Counted from the stretch's first letter, positions 16,808 through 25,236 are shown. The stretch: 48,089 bases of DNA from DSWT01 sp035415725 (GCA_035415725.1 DAOOGN010000019.1:1-48089); one strand, 5' to 3'. Program-made: numbers and translations. The notes: generated by a model from the sequence alone, not told the origin.

Positions 16808-17518
16808 TTAGGGTTCTTTAGGTCGGAAAACCACCACATCCGCATAGCGGAGCACGCGCTCGGCGGTGCGATACCCACGGCGATCCTCGGCGACGATCGT
16901 CCCGGGCGCCAGAGGCGTCCCCTGCGCGCCGTCGCCTTCCGCCGTCGTCGCCACCGCCACGTGCTGGTAAGGGTCGAAGGGCTGGCCGATGGTGGGGATG
17001 GGGGTGACGCCTCCGCTTTCGAGGATTGCCAGCAGCCGCTCGCGCACTATTCTCAGCCCGTCCAACCAGTTGCTGAGCTTGGCCCGATCGGCCGGCGAGA
17101 CGAGAAGCGCCTGCGCGGGAGTGAGATCAGGCGTGGTCGCAGCCTGGTCACGCACGGCGAGATAGCGTTTGCCGCTGGCGATGGCGTTGTCCAACCCATC
17201 CAACGCCGGTAGAAGGGACTCCAGCCAGTCCTGCCGCGCCGCGTTCACCTTCTCCGTCGTCAGCCTTTCCAGCAGTTCCGCTTGTTGCGCCGGCTGAGTT
17301 TCTAATTCGGCAAGCACCTTTTCCAGCCGGGCAGCCTGTTCTTCGGCCAGCATATTCGCCTTGAACTGCGCCTTGCCGAGTTTGCGCACCTCTTTCTCCA
17401 GCGTGTCCAAACCGGCCGGCAACTCCGTCTGCGCGGGCTGGCGAGCAGCCATATCGCGTTCCAGACGGGTCAACAAATCGGCCAGCGTGGTCCATACCCG
17501 ACGTCGATCGCTCACCAT
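16808..17518 (-). CDS. grpE: GrpE-type nucleotide exchange factor
   Basis: The 236-aa protein has a long N-terminal charged coiled coil (about 35-85, LEKEVRKLGKAQFKANML) and a C-terminal beta domain ending in GTIVAEDRRGYRTAERVLRY, the GrpE signature with its GY and R-A/Y-x-V core. GrpE dimers push ADP off Hsp70 to reset the chaperone cycle. It is somewhat longer than E. coli GrpE (197 aa), with a less conserved middle part (residues 85-165). Its start (ATGGTGAGC) overlaps the stop of the J-like gene by 7 bp, implying translational coupling. dnaK follows 82 bp later. Confidence 0.88.
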   Translation of the reverse strand: MVSDRRRVWTTLADLLTRLERDMAARQPAQTELPAGLDTLEKEVRKLGKAQFKANMLAEEQAARLEKVLAELETQPAQQAELLERLTTEKVNAARQDWLESLLPALDGLDNAIASGKRYLAVRDQAATTPDLTPAQALLVSPADRAKLSNWLDGLRIVRERLLAILESGGVTPIPTIGQPFDPYQHVAVATTAEGDGAQGTPLAPGTIVAEDRRGYRTAERVLRYADVVVFRPKEP

Positions 17519-17928
17519 TGAATCGGTCGATAGTCCTTTTTGAAGTCAGTTTGTTCCAGGTCGCCGTGACTTTGCAGCAGGCGCCAGATGTCCTCAACGT
17601 GAAAATCGAGGTCGAGTTTACGCAGGCGTTTGCGCGGTTCCCACGGCGTCGGCGGCTGGAAGAGAAAAAGGTCGGTGACGGCCTTCACCTCAGCGGTGCG
17701 CAGTTTCTCATAAGCTACGCGGATCAATTTGAAAGTATCCGGCTGTTCTTCCGGCGGATATTCGCGGACCAGGGCAAAGTAAGCGCGTTTGATTTCGTGG
17801 GCGGTTGCCCCGCGGTGCAATCCTAAGACGGCATACGGATCGTGGCTGGTAAAGTCAGGAGTGGGGCCCCTCTGCCGCGACGAATGTGGCGCTTGAGAAT
17901 CAGTAGCGGAAGAGATTGTAGAACTCAT
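17512..17928 (-). CDS. J-domain-like protein lacking the HPD motif
   Basis: The 138-aa protein has a J domain over about residues 30-80: DPYAVLGLHRGATAHEIKRAY, then FKLIRVAYEKLR. J domains stimulate Hsp70 ATPase through an invariant His-Pro-Asp in the loop between helices II and III. Here the loop reads REYPPEEQP, so HPD is replaced by Tyr57-Pro58-Pro59. The C-terminal 55 residues (PWEPRKRLRKLDLDFHVEDIW) match nothing I know and lack the zinc and glycine-rich regions of DnaJ. I start at the ATG at 17928, six bases after GGGAGG. The gene overlaps the TPR gene by 29 bp and grpE by 7 bp. It may position Hsp70 or GrpE without activating hydrolysis; that is inference. Confidence 0.8.
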   Translation of the reverse strand: MSSTISSATDSQAPHSSRQRGPTPDFTSHDPYAVLGLHRGATAHEIKRAYFALVREYPPEEQPDTFKLIRVAYEKLRTAEVKAVTDLFLFQPPTPWEPRKRLRKLDLDFHVEDIWRLLQSHGDLEQTDFKKDYRPIQW

Positions 17929-20167
17929 TGTCATCCTCCCATTCCTCGTCGTTATATTCATCCGGGAAAGGCAATCCCTCCGGCAATTCACCGTTGAGCA
18001 GAGGCATGGCGATGTTGCGTATCATGATATCCAACAGCGCCGGCGGCACATCGAGCAATTTGCCAGTGATCTCAACCTGGCGCAGCATATCCGGGTTTTG
18101 GGATCGGCGGGCTTCCCTCTCTGCATAGCGCAGATAACGGCGGGCAGACTGCGAATCGCCGCGGCGCAAGGCCAGGATGACCAGCGATGTCCATGAGCGT
18201 ACCAGATCCTGCCCGGCGGCCACTGCGCGTTCCAGATATTCCTGGGCCAGGTCGACAAATGGCGAGAGCGCCAACAGTTGTCCGATCATCGCCAAGGGTT
18301 CTTCATGGGATGGAGCAATCTCGAGCGCATGATCCAGCCAGCGTTGGCTCATATCGCGGTCGACTTCCAGGGCGTAAATGCCCTGCGCCACGTAAAACTG
18401 ATAAGGAATGCCTTGGATGTGGGTCTCGGCCTGGTGCATCATTTCCCAGGCGCGATCCGGCTCATGGGCATCGATCCAGGCATGGATGATTTGCTCGTAT
18501 ACTCTCAAATCCTGCGCGCCGTGGAGAAGCGCTTGATCGAAGTAGGATTGCGCGGTCTCCCGCTTTTCTAGCCATAAATAACAAGCGCCCAAACGCGCCA
18601 ACACATAGCCATCGTCAGGGCGATAGTGCAATGCCTGGTTGAAATTGTCGATGGCCCCATCATAGCGCGACCACAATAGCGCATTTTCACCTTGATCCAG
18701 ATAGTAGTCCGAGAGGAGTTGTTGGGCCTCGCTATTATCGGGATCCAGAGCTAATACCTTTTCCCAGTAGTTGGGCGCCTGCATGGCCCCCAACCAGTTA
18801 TCACTTTCAACCAACACTTCGCCCATACGCAACAAGGCCGGGATGTGGTGCGGATTTTTTTCCAAAATATGCAGCAATTCGTTTTCTGCCGCCCGGAGCC
18901 GTCCGCCGTTGAGCAGTCCCTCGACCAGAGCCATGCGCGTCTCGAGGCTTTCAGGGTTCCACTTGACGGCCTGTTTATAGACATTGATAGCTTCTTCATA
19001 CGCCTCACCGTGGACGTAGGCTTCGGCAGCGCGCTTCCATAACAAGGATACCTGTTCATCGGTGATGGCATCGGGGTGCCCGGCTTTGCGGGGACGGCGG
19101 CGTAGCGCCTCACGCCACATCTCCCCTGCGGCGATAAAATCCTCGGCCTTCTCATAAACCAACGCCAGGTTGTAGGCCAGCCGGAAACTGCCCCCCTCCA
19201 GATCGTAGGCCGCCTCCCAATAATGACGGGCTTTCTCCCACTGCCCTGTCGAAGCCGCTTGATACCCTAGCTGTTGGTTTATCTGCGATAACATCTCATT
19301 CAGGGAGGAATCGGCCGGCGTATGACGGGCGGATTCATTGGCCGCGGCAAGCGCGCTCTCAACATCGCCGGCAGCCAGCCATTGTTCGGCCAGGCGGTGG
19401 TAAAGTTCTCCCAGATTTTGAGACAGGTAGGCGGAACGGTAGCCTTGCGCGTAGGCTGTCGTCCATTGCTTGCGGGCTTCATCCCACTGCCCCGCCCGCG
19501 CGGCAAGCACACCCAGATAGTAATGGGCCACGTTCGCTTCCGGCAGTGGATTGAGCGCCTGTTGCAGGATGCGCTGCGCTGTTTCCGTCTCGCCGCAGTC
19601 CAGCGCGGCCAATCCTTGCCAGAGCAACGGCGCATCCGCCTCCAGCGTGTAGGGGCGGCGACGAAAGGCTATCGCATTGTGCAGCATCGAGCGTTCAAGG
19701 TCCGTGAGGTTTTTCCAGACCGGCGATGTAACGGGATCTATACCCTGTTGCAGCAACGCCAGCGCCAGAGGATAGGCGACGCGCTGCGCAAATTCATCTC
19801 CGCCCCGCCGGACCTTTTCGTAACTGGCAATAGCGGTTGCCAGGTCGCCGGCGCGGTGCGCGGCCAATCCTAGATGATAAGTATAACAGGCATCCTCCGG
19901 CAGCAATTCTACCGCGCGTTGCAGGTCGCTCAAGCCTCCTGCGGTATCGGGCGACGCCGCATACAGCCGTTCCTGTCCGCGTCGGAAATAGGCTTCCGCC
20001 AGGGCTTGCTGGGGCAACATAGCGGGGGATTGGGTGCGAACACGTTCCCAGACTTCGATGGCCTGATTGTAGTCCCCCAGGCGAAAAGCATGACTGCCGC
20101 GTGTCCGTAAGGTCGCTATACCCTGTTTGCTTGACGAGCGCTTGGAATGTTTCTTATGTTTTGTCAT
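17900..20167 (-). CDS. TPR-repeat protein of the Hsp70 operon
   Basis: The 755-aa protein is built almost entirely of tetratricopeptide repeats, helix pairs of about 34 residues that make superhelical protein-binding surfaces. Recognisable ones include SHAFRLGDYNQAIEVWERV, DLATAIASYEKVRRG, EEAINVYKQAVKWNPESLE and DGAIDNFNQALHYRPDDGY. There is no signal peptide or membrane segment, so it should be cytosolic. The C-terminus is very acidic (DEYNDEEWEDDNEF). It is the first gene of an operon with J-like, GrpE and Hsp70 proteins; by analogy with TPR co-chaperones I infer that it recruits clients or organises the chaperones. An extended -10 promoter lies 33 bp upstream. Confidence 0.88.
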   Translation of the reverse strand: MTKHKKHSKRSSSKQGIATLRTRGSHAFRLGDYNQAIEVWERVRTQSPAMLPQQALAEAYFRRGQERLYAASPDTAGGLSDLQRAVELLPEDACYTYHLGLAAHRAGDLATAIASYEKVRRGGDEFAQRVAYPLALALLQQGIDPVTSPVWKNLTDLERSMLHNAIAFRRRPYTLEADAPLLWQGLAALDCGETETAQRILQQALNPLPEANVAHYYLGVLAARAGQWDEARKQWTTAYAQGYRSAYLSQNLGELYHRLAEQWLAAGDVESALAAANESARHTPADSSLNEMLSQINQQLGYQAASTGQWEKARHYWEAAYDLEGGSFRLAYNLALVYEKAEDFIAAGEMWREALRRRPRKAGHPDAITDEQVSLLWKRAAEAYVHGEAYEEAINVYKQAVKWNPESLETRMALVEGLLNGGRLRAAENELLHILEKNPHHIPALLRMGEVLVESDNWLGAMQAPNYWEKVLALDPDNSEAQQLLSDYYLDQGENALLWSRYDGAIDNFNQALHYRPDDGYVLARLGACYLWLEKRETAQSYFDQALLHGAQDLRVYEQIIHAWIDAHEPDRAWEMMHQAETHIQGIPYQFYVAQGIYALEVDRDMSQRWLDHALEIAPSHEEPLAMIGQLLALSPFVDLAQEYLERAVAAGQDLVRSWTSLVILALRRGDSQSARRYLRYAEREARRSQNPDMLRQVEITGKLLDVPPALLDIMIRNIAMPLLNGELPEGLPFPDEYNDEEWEDDNEFYNLFRY

Positions 20168-20199
20168 GAGCCTTGCCTAATGAGATATACATAAACTTT

Positions 20200-20205
20200 A
20201 TTATA
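20200..20205 (-). promoter_or_regulatory. Extended -10 promoter of the chaperone operon
   Basis: TGATATAAT on the minus strand gives a perfect -10 box with the TGn extension, 33 bp before the ATG of the TPR gene. A TTGGAT lies only 13 bp further up, too close for a normal -35, so the extended -10 is the main evidence. I see no CIRCE (HrcA operator) repeat near it. Confidence 0.6.
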
Positions 20206-20227
20206 TCATATTCTTCTGATCCAATGT

Positions 20228-21142
20228 TCAGTCGGCCAACAAACCTACCTGTCCGGCCCGCCGCGCCAGACGCATACCGAGTCGGGCTATGATACAGGTT
20301 TGTTGCACTACCAACGTGAAAAACCACCCGGAAAGCGGCAACAGGTGCGTGAGCCACCGGGGGATGAAGAATAACGCGCCGCCGAGCAGCCAACTGACAC
20401 CAACCCACACGGCCAGCGCACGCCATTGCCGGACCATGGCGCGCACTGCCCCCTGCAACGCGCGGAAGATATGGCGTTCGTGGTGAACCAGAGCCGCAGC
20501 CCGCGCCATCTCGATCCACGTAGCGCAGAGGCCGGCGAGCAGCAGTCCTATGCCGGCGATGCCCCCCACGAGCGTCGGGAATGGACCGTAGACCCACAGC
20601 GCCGCCAGTAGCGCTATCCCACCGATGAGGAGGAGCAGCACGACGCCGATGAGGTCGAGGGCGAGGAAGACGCCGAACCAATGCCATCCGGCAGCCCTAA
20701 ACGCGCGCCACGAAAGCTTGATCGGTGCGGCATAATCGGCCAGCGTCCCTCCTTCCAGCCATACCCCCATGAGCCTGACGGTGATCCCCACCGGCGGTAT
20801 GAGCAGTAAGGCCAAGGCGCCCAGCGGCGTGAGCCAGGTCTCCCCCCGGTCTAAAGTCGCCAGATCGAGCAGAAAATCCAGCGAGCGTGTCTCGATGGCT
20901 TGCCGGAAGGCCGGATAACGCGCCAGCGGCAAAACCGCCAACGTCGTCAACAGCGCCAGTCCCAGCGCGGGGAGCGCCGTCATGAGATACGCGGCTATCC
21001 ATGCGCGGGGGCGCTGTGCCACCCGGCACACGTATGTCCAGACTTCTGACGCATGGCGTGGTTTCTCCGCCACACTCGTCGGCGGCGCGCCGGTCGGCGA
21101 CCGATCACCATCTAGGCTTTCCAGCATCTCTTGGTCTACCAT
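20228..21142 (-). CDS. Polytopic membrane protein of unknown function
   Basis: The 304-aa protein has a charged N-terminus of about 50 residues and then about six hydrophobic helices (for example AAYLMTALPALGLALLTTLA and GVVLLLLIGGIALLAALWVY), with short loops rich in arginine. I recognise no family; the layout resembles DUF975/glycerophosphoryl-diester-type membrane domains with repeated helix bundles, but this is weak. I place the start at the ATG at 21142, seven bases after GGGGGAGG. It overlaps the end of the M1 peptidase gene by 7 bp, so both are translated from one message. Confidence 0.7.
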   Translation of the reverse strand: MVDQEMLESLDGDRSPTGAPPTSVAEKPRHASEVWTYVCRVAQRPRAWIAAYLMTALPALGLALLTTLAVLPLARYPAFRQAIETRSLDFLLDLATLDRGETWLTPLGALALLLIPPVGITVRLMGVWLEGGTLADYAAPIKLSWRAFRAAGWHWFGVFLALDLIGVVLLLLIGGIALLAALWVYGPFPTLVGGIAGIGLLLAGLCATWIEMARAAALVHHERHIFRALQGAVRAMVRQWRALAVWVGVSWLLGGALFFIPRWLTHLLPLSGWFFTLVVQQTCIIARLGMRLARRAGQVGLLAD

Positions 21143-22965
21143 GCTGCGCCTCCCCCGAAGAAATCCTGGAGTGTCTGCATCCAGCGCACGACCACGCCTA
21201 ACCACGTCGCCAGATCGGGCGCACGCTGCAAGCCGTTGTTGACAAGGTTTTGATCGATGACCACGGCGTTGTCGGGATCGATCTCGACCGTGCGCGGAGC
21301 GTCGCCGAGCGTCAAAGTTGCCTGGTCACACGGCCAGGCGAGGATGTCGGGAGGACGGCGCCCGTCGCGCGTGACTTTGACCGTGGTGGGGATGCAGACT
21401 TCGCCCCGGCGCTCCAGCGTCGCTGTGGCATCCAGGGCGACGATCCGGGCATCCAGTGTGCCGGCACCGTGGACAAATTCGGTGAAGAAGCGCTCGGCGA
21501 CTTCCTGACCCAGGGTTTCCGTCATCACAGCGCGCACATCCTCCGCGTGGGGATGGGTGAAGGCATAACGGTCGAAGTATGTGTGTAAGAAACGCTGCAT
21601 CGCCGTCTCCCCGACGAGGCGTTCGACCGTGGTGAAGGCCAGGGCGGGCTTGGAATACGTTGCAATCGCATAGGGCATAAAATTGTAGTCCCACGCTGCG
21701 CCGGCCATTGGCGTCTCGGCGGCCATGGCATATTCCATCCGGCACATAGCCAGGTACGAGAAATGCCATCCTCCACAAGTGAAGAGGTCGCCATCGTAGA
21801 GCGCATTCATAGCGCGCACGGCGGCGTACTCGGTGAAGCCTTCATCCAGCCACGGTTCTTCGGCCTCGTTGGTGGCGACGACCGATTGGAACCACTGGTG
21901 GCCCAGTTCGTGGACGGTTTCCACTTCAATCATGCGCAGGCACGGGGGCATGACGCCGCCCATCGCGCCTACGGTGAACAGCGTGGGGTACTCCATCCCG
22001 CCCGCGCCGCCGGCGCCCGGCGGGACGACAACGACGGTCAGTTGTGGATAGAGGCCCTTGCCGTAGGTGCCGAACCAGGTGTTGTAGAGGGGTATCGCGC
22101 CCGCGGTGGCATCTAAGGCGCGCCGGGCCTGGGCGCGTTGCTGTGGATAGTACACGACGCGCACGGCGACGCCGGCGACGTCGCGGGTCATGGCATGGAA
22201 TTGGGGTGAGGCGGCCCAGACAAAGTCGATGACGTGTTCGGCGACGAAGGTGTGCGTCGCGGTACCGTCAGCATGGGCGGTCACCACAGCATTGTCGGTG
22301 CCGGTCGCGGCAACGATCCATTCCTGCGGCAGAGTGAGCGCCACGTCGTAGCGGCCAAAATCGGCGTAGAACTCGCTGTTGGCGTGAAAGGGGTAGGCGT
22401 TCCACGCGCCGTCCTCCCACACGCCGAATTTGGGAAACCACTGTCCGCCCAGGACAAAGTCGCCGCCATCCGCCCACCCCGTCCGGGCGAAGACTTTGGG
22501 CAGTTGGGCGGTAAAGGCGATGTCCACGACGACATTCTCGCCGGGAGCCACCGGCTGCGGTAAGGTGACCTCAACCAGCGTTTCATCGGCGTCGAGGGCT
22601 TTTACGGTCAGGAGCGTGCCGTCATCCAGTGCGATATGGTCGATTCGTATCCATCCGGGCGCGTCAGGGTCGTAGCTGTAGCCGCGCATGCCGGCATTGG
22701 ATTCACGCATCCAGAGAGTGTCTGTGCTACGGAAGGCGTTGAGGTAGAGATGAAAGACCAGAGTGGGGATGGCGACGGCGGTGCGGTTATGGTAGGTTGC
22801 CTTCTCTTGCCCGTCGAGGAGGTGCGTCAGCGGATCATAGCGGGCGGTGAGGTGATAAGAAGCCACGTCGAGCGGCGGAACTTCCGCCTGTCCGGCGACC
22901 GCCGTGGGCATGCCTAGAAATCCTATCCAGCACACAAGTGCGAGTACAAAACGGAGCCGTTTCAT
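21136..22965 (-). CDS. Secreted M1-family zinc metallopeptidase
   Basis: The 609-aa protein starts with a signal peptide (MKRLRFVLALVCWIGFLGM, cut after AVAG), an N-terminal beta domain (PEPTIDASE_M1 N-like), and a thermolysin-like catalytic domain. The zinc site is HELGH at 352-356 with the third ligand Glu375 in WLDEGFTEY, spaced as in M1 (HExxH-x18-E). GGMEYPT just before it is the family's GxMEN exopeptidase motif in altered form, so aminopeptidase activity is likely but not certain. The C-terminus is a short beta-type domain followed by a tryptophan-rich tail. The ATG at 22965 has GGAG six bases upstream and is preferred over a GTG four codons before it. Confidence 0.9.
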   Translation of the reverse strand: MKRLRFVLALVCWIGFLGMPTAVAGQAEVPPLDVASYHLTARYDPLTHLLDGQEKATYHNRTAVAIPTLVFHLYLNAFRSTDTLWMRESNAGMRGYSYDPDAPGWIRIDHIALDDGTLLTVKALDADETLVEVTLPQPVAPGENVVVDIAFTAQLPKVFARTGWADGGDFVLGGQWFPKFGVWEDGAWNAYPFHANSEFYADFGRYDVALTLPQEWIVAATGTDNAVVTAHADGTATHTFVAEHVIDFVWAASPQFHAMTRDVAGVAVRVVYYPQQRAQARRALDATAGAIPLYNTWFGTYGKGLYPQLTVVVVPPGAGGAGGMEYPTLFTVGAMGGVMPPCLRMIEVETVHELGHQWFQSVVATNEAEEPWLDEGFTEYAAVRAMNALYDGDLFTCGGWHFSYLAMCRMEYAMAAETPMAGAAWDYNFMPYAIATYSKPALAFTTVERLVGETAMQRFLHTYFDRYAFTHPHAEDVRAVMTETLGQEVAERFFTEFVHGAGTLDARIVALDATATLERRGEVCIPTTVKVTRDGRRPPDILAWPCDQATLTLGDAPRTVEIDPDNAVVIDQNLVNNGLQRAPDLATWLGVVVRWMQTLQDFFGGGAAW

Positions 22966-23002
22966 CTGTTTCTCCACTTCGCAATTTCCTCCCTTGAAAA
23001 TA

Positions 23003-23073
23003 AACCGCTAATCTCGCTCATCTACGCGAATCTTTCTGGGGAAAATTAGCGCGGATTCGCGTGATTCGCGGTT
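23003..23073. repeat. Imperfect palindromic intergenic repeat
   Basis: AACCGC...ACGCGAATC on the left is mirrored by GATTCGCGT...GCGGTT on the right, leaving an imperfect stem. The text (CGCTAATC, GCGGATTCGCGTGATTCGCG) is of the kind found as dispersed repeats in Chloroflexota. It lies between the M1 peptidase gene and the phospholipase-like gene. Confidence 0.6.
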
Positions 23074-23123
23074 AGAATTTTCATTCAACCGCTGGTGAAC
23101 GCCAGTTCGCGTGAAATTCCTCT

Positions 23124-23885
23124 TCAATCTCCCCATCTCCAATACTTCTTGAGCGTCTCGATACTCTCGGCGAGAGAATGGGATTCGAAGGCAGTGATGG
23201 CGGCGCGCAATCCCGGTACGGGCGGGGTGTAAGTATCCTCGGCGATAGCGCGGATCGCCGCTTCCAGATGCGCCGGTGAAACGCCCATGCGTTCGGCGAA
23301 GACCTGAACCGTTTGCACGGCTGCCGGGTCCGCCAACTGGGCCACCAATCCATCGCGCCAGCGACAGAGCGCCTCGTTATCCACAAACGGCAGCCATTGA
23401 TCGGGCTGCACCGCGCACAGAAGGGGGATCACGGCGGGGCAGGTGCGCAGGGTCGCTTCGGCCTGGCGATCTACGAGCACGCGGAGGGCGTTGTGGTGGA
23501 TGTTGCGGGTCAAGCGGTCGGGCCACAGCGTCGATTCCATATAGAACGGGCGAAAGACATCCCGCAGCCAACATTCGTCCCCGGCCAGGTGAACCAGGTA
23601 GCCGCTGATGAAGGCGGCGTGCGCGGGAGGCAGCCGTTCTGGATCCGCCAGATGAGGATGCGTTGTCAGCAGCGTCTCGCCGGCGCGCGCGGTGCTCTCG
23701 CCGTGGATGTGGTAGAAGTGCGTGGCGGAGCGGGGTTGGCCGGTGATGGATTGCACATCCACGGCGGTACTGCCCAGGAGATAGGCGCCCAGGGATGGAT
23801 ATATCCTCTGCCGGATTTGTTCCGGCAGCAAGGCATGATCGAGCACTTCGTGGGCATAGACCAGATGTTGGAATGGTGTTGGCAT
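23124..23885 (-). CDS. Zinc-dependent phospholipase C-like protein
   Basis: The 253-aa protein resembles the zinc-dependent PLC/S1-P1 fold (PF00882): an early FQHLVYAHEVL, a central YLLGSTAVDVQ and SATHFYHIHGE, and AAFISGYLVHLAGDECWLRD, where His and Asp residues would hold up to three zinc ions. Known enzymes hydrolyse phospholipid head groups, but many family members have no assigned substrate. There is no signal peptide, unlike classical secreted PLC, so it may act in the cytoplasm. It reads in the same direction as the M1 peptidase, from which it is separated by 158 bp and a repeat. Confidence 0.6.
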   Translation of the reverse strand: MPTPFQHLVYAHEVLDHALLPEQIRQRIYPSLGAYLLGSTAVDVQSITGQPRSATHFYHIHGESTARAGETLLTTHPHLADPERLPPAHAAFISGYLVHLAGDECWLRDVFRPFYMESTLWPDRLTRNIHHNALRVLVDRQAEATLRTCPAVIPLLCAVQPDQWLPFVDNEALCRWRDGLVAQLADPAAVQTVQVFAERMGVSPAHLEAAIRAIAEDTYTPPVPGLRAAITAFESHSLAESIETLKKYWRWGD

Positions 23886-23948
23886 AGTGAGATTCTACTG
23901 TGAATGGAACAGGAGGCAACCAGCCGGCAAAAATTCTGTCAGATTCCC

Positions 23949-23977
23949 TTGTTTCTTTTAGTGCGACATGGTATAAT
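23949..23977 (+). promoter_or_regulatory. Strong sigma70-type promoter
   Basis: TTGTTT (23949-23954) and TATAAT (23972-23977) are separated by 17 bp, with TGG before the -10 giving an extended -10. The ATG of the downstream gene is at 24009 with GGAGGAGG just before it, so the leader is short. Confidence 0.75.
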
Positions 23978-24008
23978 CAATTTGTGTGAGCTTAAGGAGG
24001 AGGCAATC

Positions 24009-24530
24009 ATGGGAGAAGAGACTTTGCAAACTCAGTCGGCCAAGGCTAAAGCTACCACGGTTCCGGCAGAAGAAGTTCAGTCCTCCGGTGCACCTACGAG
24101 TAAGCGCACCCAGGTCATGATCATCGGGGGGGCGATTCTTTTTCTGGTCATCCTGGTTGCGGCTATCGTGTTGATGGCAACTTACCAGGAAGCCACGCAG
24201 GTGATCCGTGACATTGCGATTGTGCTTGTTGCCGTGGAGACGTTTTTGATCGGGTTAGCGGTCTTGTTGTTGATCTTTCAGATTCAGACGTTGATTCAGG
24301 TTCTGCGCGATGAAGTCCAGCCTTTGCTCCGTTCAGTTAATGACACGGCGTCGACGGTGCGCGGGACCACCGCATTTGTGAGTCAGAATGTTGTGTCACC
24401 TTTTATCAAGGTGGCCGGGTTTGCCGCCGCTGTGCGGCGGGGCACCAGCGACCTCATCCACATCGCGGGGGCGACGCGGCCACGTTCAAAATCATCCCAA
24501 AGTTCAAGAGGAGGCAATGAAAATGTCTAA
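24009..24530 (+). CDS. Two-helix membrane protein
   Basis: The 173-aa protein has a soluble, Thr/Ala/Lys-rich N-terminus of about 35 residues, then two adjacent hydrophobic helices (VMIIGGAILFLVILVAAIVL and IAIVLVAVETFLIGLAVLLL), an amphipathic segment containing DEVQPLLRSVNDTASTVRGT and a basic C-terminus. That segment is like the DUF948/YtxG type found in YtxGH operons. I therefore suspect the YtxG counterpart of the next gene, though the similarity is by eye. The start at 24009 has a GGAGGAGG site and a strong promoter. It overlaps the next gene by 8 bp. Confidence 0.65.
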   Translation: MGEETLQTQSAKAKATTVPAEEVQSSGAPTSKRTQVMIIGGAILFLVILVAAIVLMATYQEATQVIRDIAIVLVAVETFLIGLAVLLLIFQIQTLIQVLRDEVQPLLRSVNDTASTVRGTTAFVSQNVVSPFIKVAGFAAAVRRGTSDLIHIAGATRPRSKSSQSSRGGNENV

Positions 24531-24891
24531 CCAGGAAAATGATTTCGGTACCTTTTTGATCGGCTTTTTTGTCGGCGCGCTGCTGGGGGCGGCGGCCGGT
24601 ATGCTTTTCGCGCCGCAGTCCGGTGAGGAGACACGGGAGCAGATTCACCAGCGCAGCGTTGAATTGAGTGAGCAGGCCACCCAGAAGGCCGATGAAGCGC
24701 GCTTGAAGGCCGAGCAACTGCTCAATGAGGCTCGGCGCAAGCTCGATGAGGCCACCAAGGATTTACAGACTCGCGCCAAGGAACTTCAAGAGCAGACCAA
24801 AACGTTGATAGATGAGAAGCAGGCTCAACTCAAAGAAAAGGCGCGTAAGGCGCCGGCTTCGCCAGCCGTAGAGTCCACGCCGGCGGCATAA
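24523..24891 (+). CDS. YtxH-domain protein
   Basis: The 122-aa protein starts with an N-terminal glycine-rich membrane helix, FLIGFFVGALLGAAAGMLFA, followed by PQSGEETREQI, the hallmark of YtxH-like (PF12732) proteins. The remaining 70 residues form a long charged coiled coil (DEARLKAEQLLNEARRKLDE) ending Pro/Ala rich. Such proteins are membrane-anchored and respond to general stress in Bacillus; molecular function is not known. I take the ATG at 24523, eight bases after GGAGG; the ATG six bases earlier is too close to that site. It overlaps the previous gene, so the two are translationally coupled. Confidence 0.8.
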   Translation: MSNQENDFGTFLIGFFVGALLGAAAGMLFAPQSGEETREQIHQRSVELSEQATQKADEARLKAEQLLNEARRKLDEATKDLQTRAKELQEQTKTLIDEKQAQLKEKARKAPASPAVESTPAA

Positions 24892-24905
24892 AGCGAAAAA
24901 ATAAC

Positions 24906-25052
24906 GGTTCTTCATGATTTCGCGGGGTCGGAATAAAAAAACGGCCACGGATTGCTACGGATTGACACGCAAAGTATAAAAAATCCGTGTCATCCGGGGC
25001 AAAAACTAAAGCCGTTTTTCCATCGCCACGCCCAGTCCCAGAGAACCAAAAT
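24906..25052 (+). repeat. Dispersed intergenic repeat, copy B
   Basis: This copy is related to 8943-9054 (shared GGTTCTTCA, GCCACGGATT, CGGATTGACACG and GTCCCAGAGAACCAAAAT) but has about 35 bp more in the middle. It begins 14 bp past the YtxH stop codon. Confidence 0.8.
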
Positions 25053-25053
25053 G

Positions 25054-25090
25054 ACACAACGCCCCCCCTGAGAATGTGGGGGCGTTGTGT
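25054..25090 (+). terminator. Hairpin between the YtxH operon and tRNA-Lys
   Basis: ACACAACGCCCCC (25054-25066) and GGGGGCGTTGTGT (25078-25090) are exact inverted 13-bp arms with an 11-base loop. It lies after the YtxH operon. No T run follows, so it may slow rather than firmly end transcription. Confidence 0.55.
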
Positions 25091-25107
25091 GTGGGGTAGA
25101 ACGCAAC

Positions 25108-25135
25108 TTGCCAAGCTGTCAGGATGTGGTATAAA
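25108..25135 (+). promoter_or_regulatory. Promoter of tRNA-Lys
   Basis: TTGCCA (25108-25113) and TATAAA (25130-25135) are separated by 16 bp and lie 28 bp upstream of the mature tRNA 5' end. Confidence 0.6.
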
Positions 25136-25163
25136 TAAACAAGGTCGTAGTCATAGGATTGTC

Positions 25164-25236
25164 GGCCCGCTAGCTCAAATGGTAGAGCAGGGGACTCTTA
25201 ATCCCTTGGTTACAGGTTCGAGTCCTGCGCGGGTCA
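25164..25236 (+). tRNA. tRNA-Lys (anticodon CTT)
   Basis: A complete cloverleaf can be drawn: acceptor GGCCCGC/GCGGGTC with one G-T pair, D arm GCTC/GAGC with the AAATGGTA loop, anticodon stem GGGGA/TCCCT around the loop CTCTTAA, and T arm with TTCGAGT. The anticodon CTT reads the lysine codon AAG. The outermost T-stem pair is A/C mismatched. The discriminator base is A, and CCA is not encoded. No attachment site or integrase is seen next to it. Confidence 0.93.

Noticed and set aside
20168..20227. CIRCE or sigma-32-type heat-shock control of the Hsp70 operon
   Set aside because: I looked for a TTAGCACTC-type inverted repeat and a heat-shock -10/-35 and saw only an extended -10 of sigma70 type.
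24388..24522. Upstream extension of the YtxH protein to an ATG at 24388
   Set aside because: The added residues overlap the previous gene in another frame and have no site; the ATG at 24523 has GGAGG at good spacing.
25164..25236. tRNA-Lys as an integration site for the adjacent island
   Set aside because: No integrase gene, no duplicated tRNA 3' end and a normal terminator after the tRNA are seen, so I have no evidence of site-specific integration.
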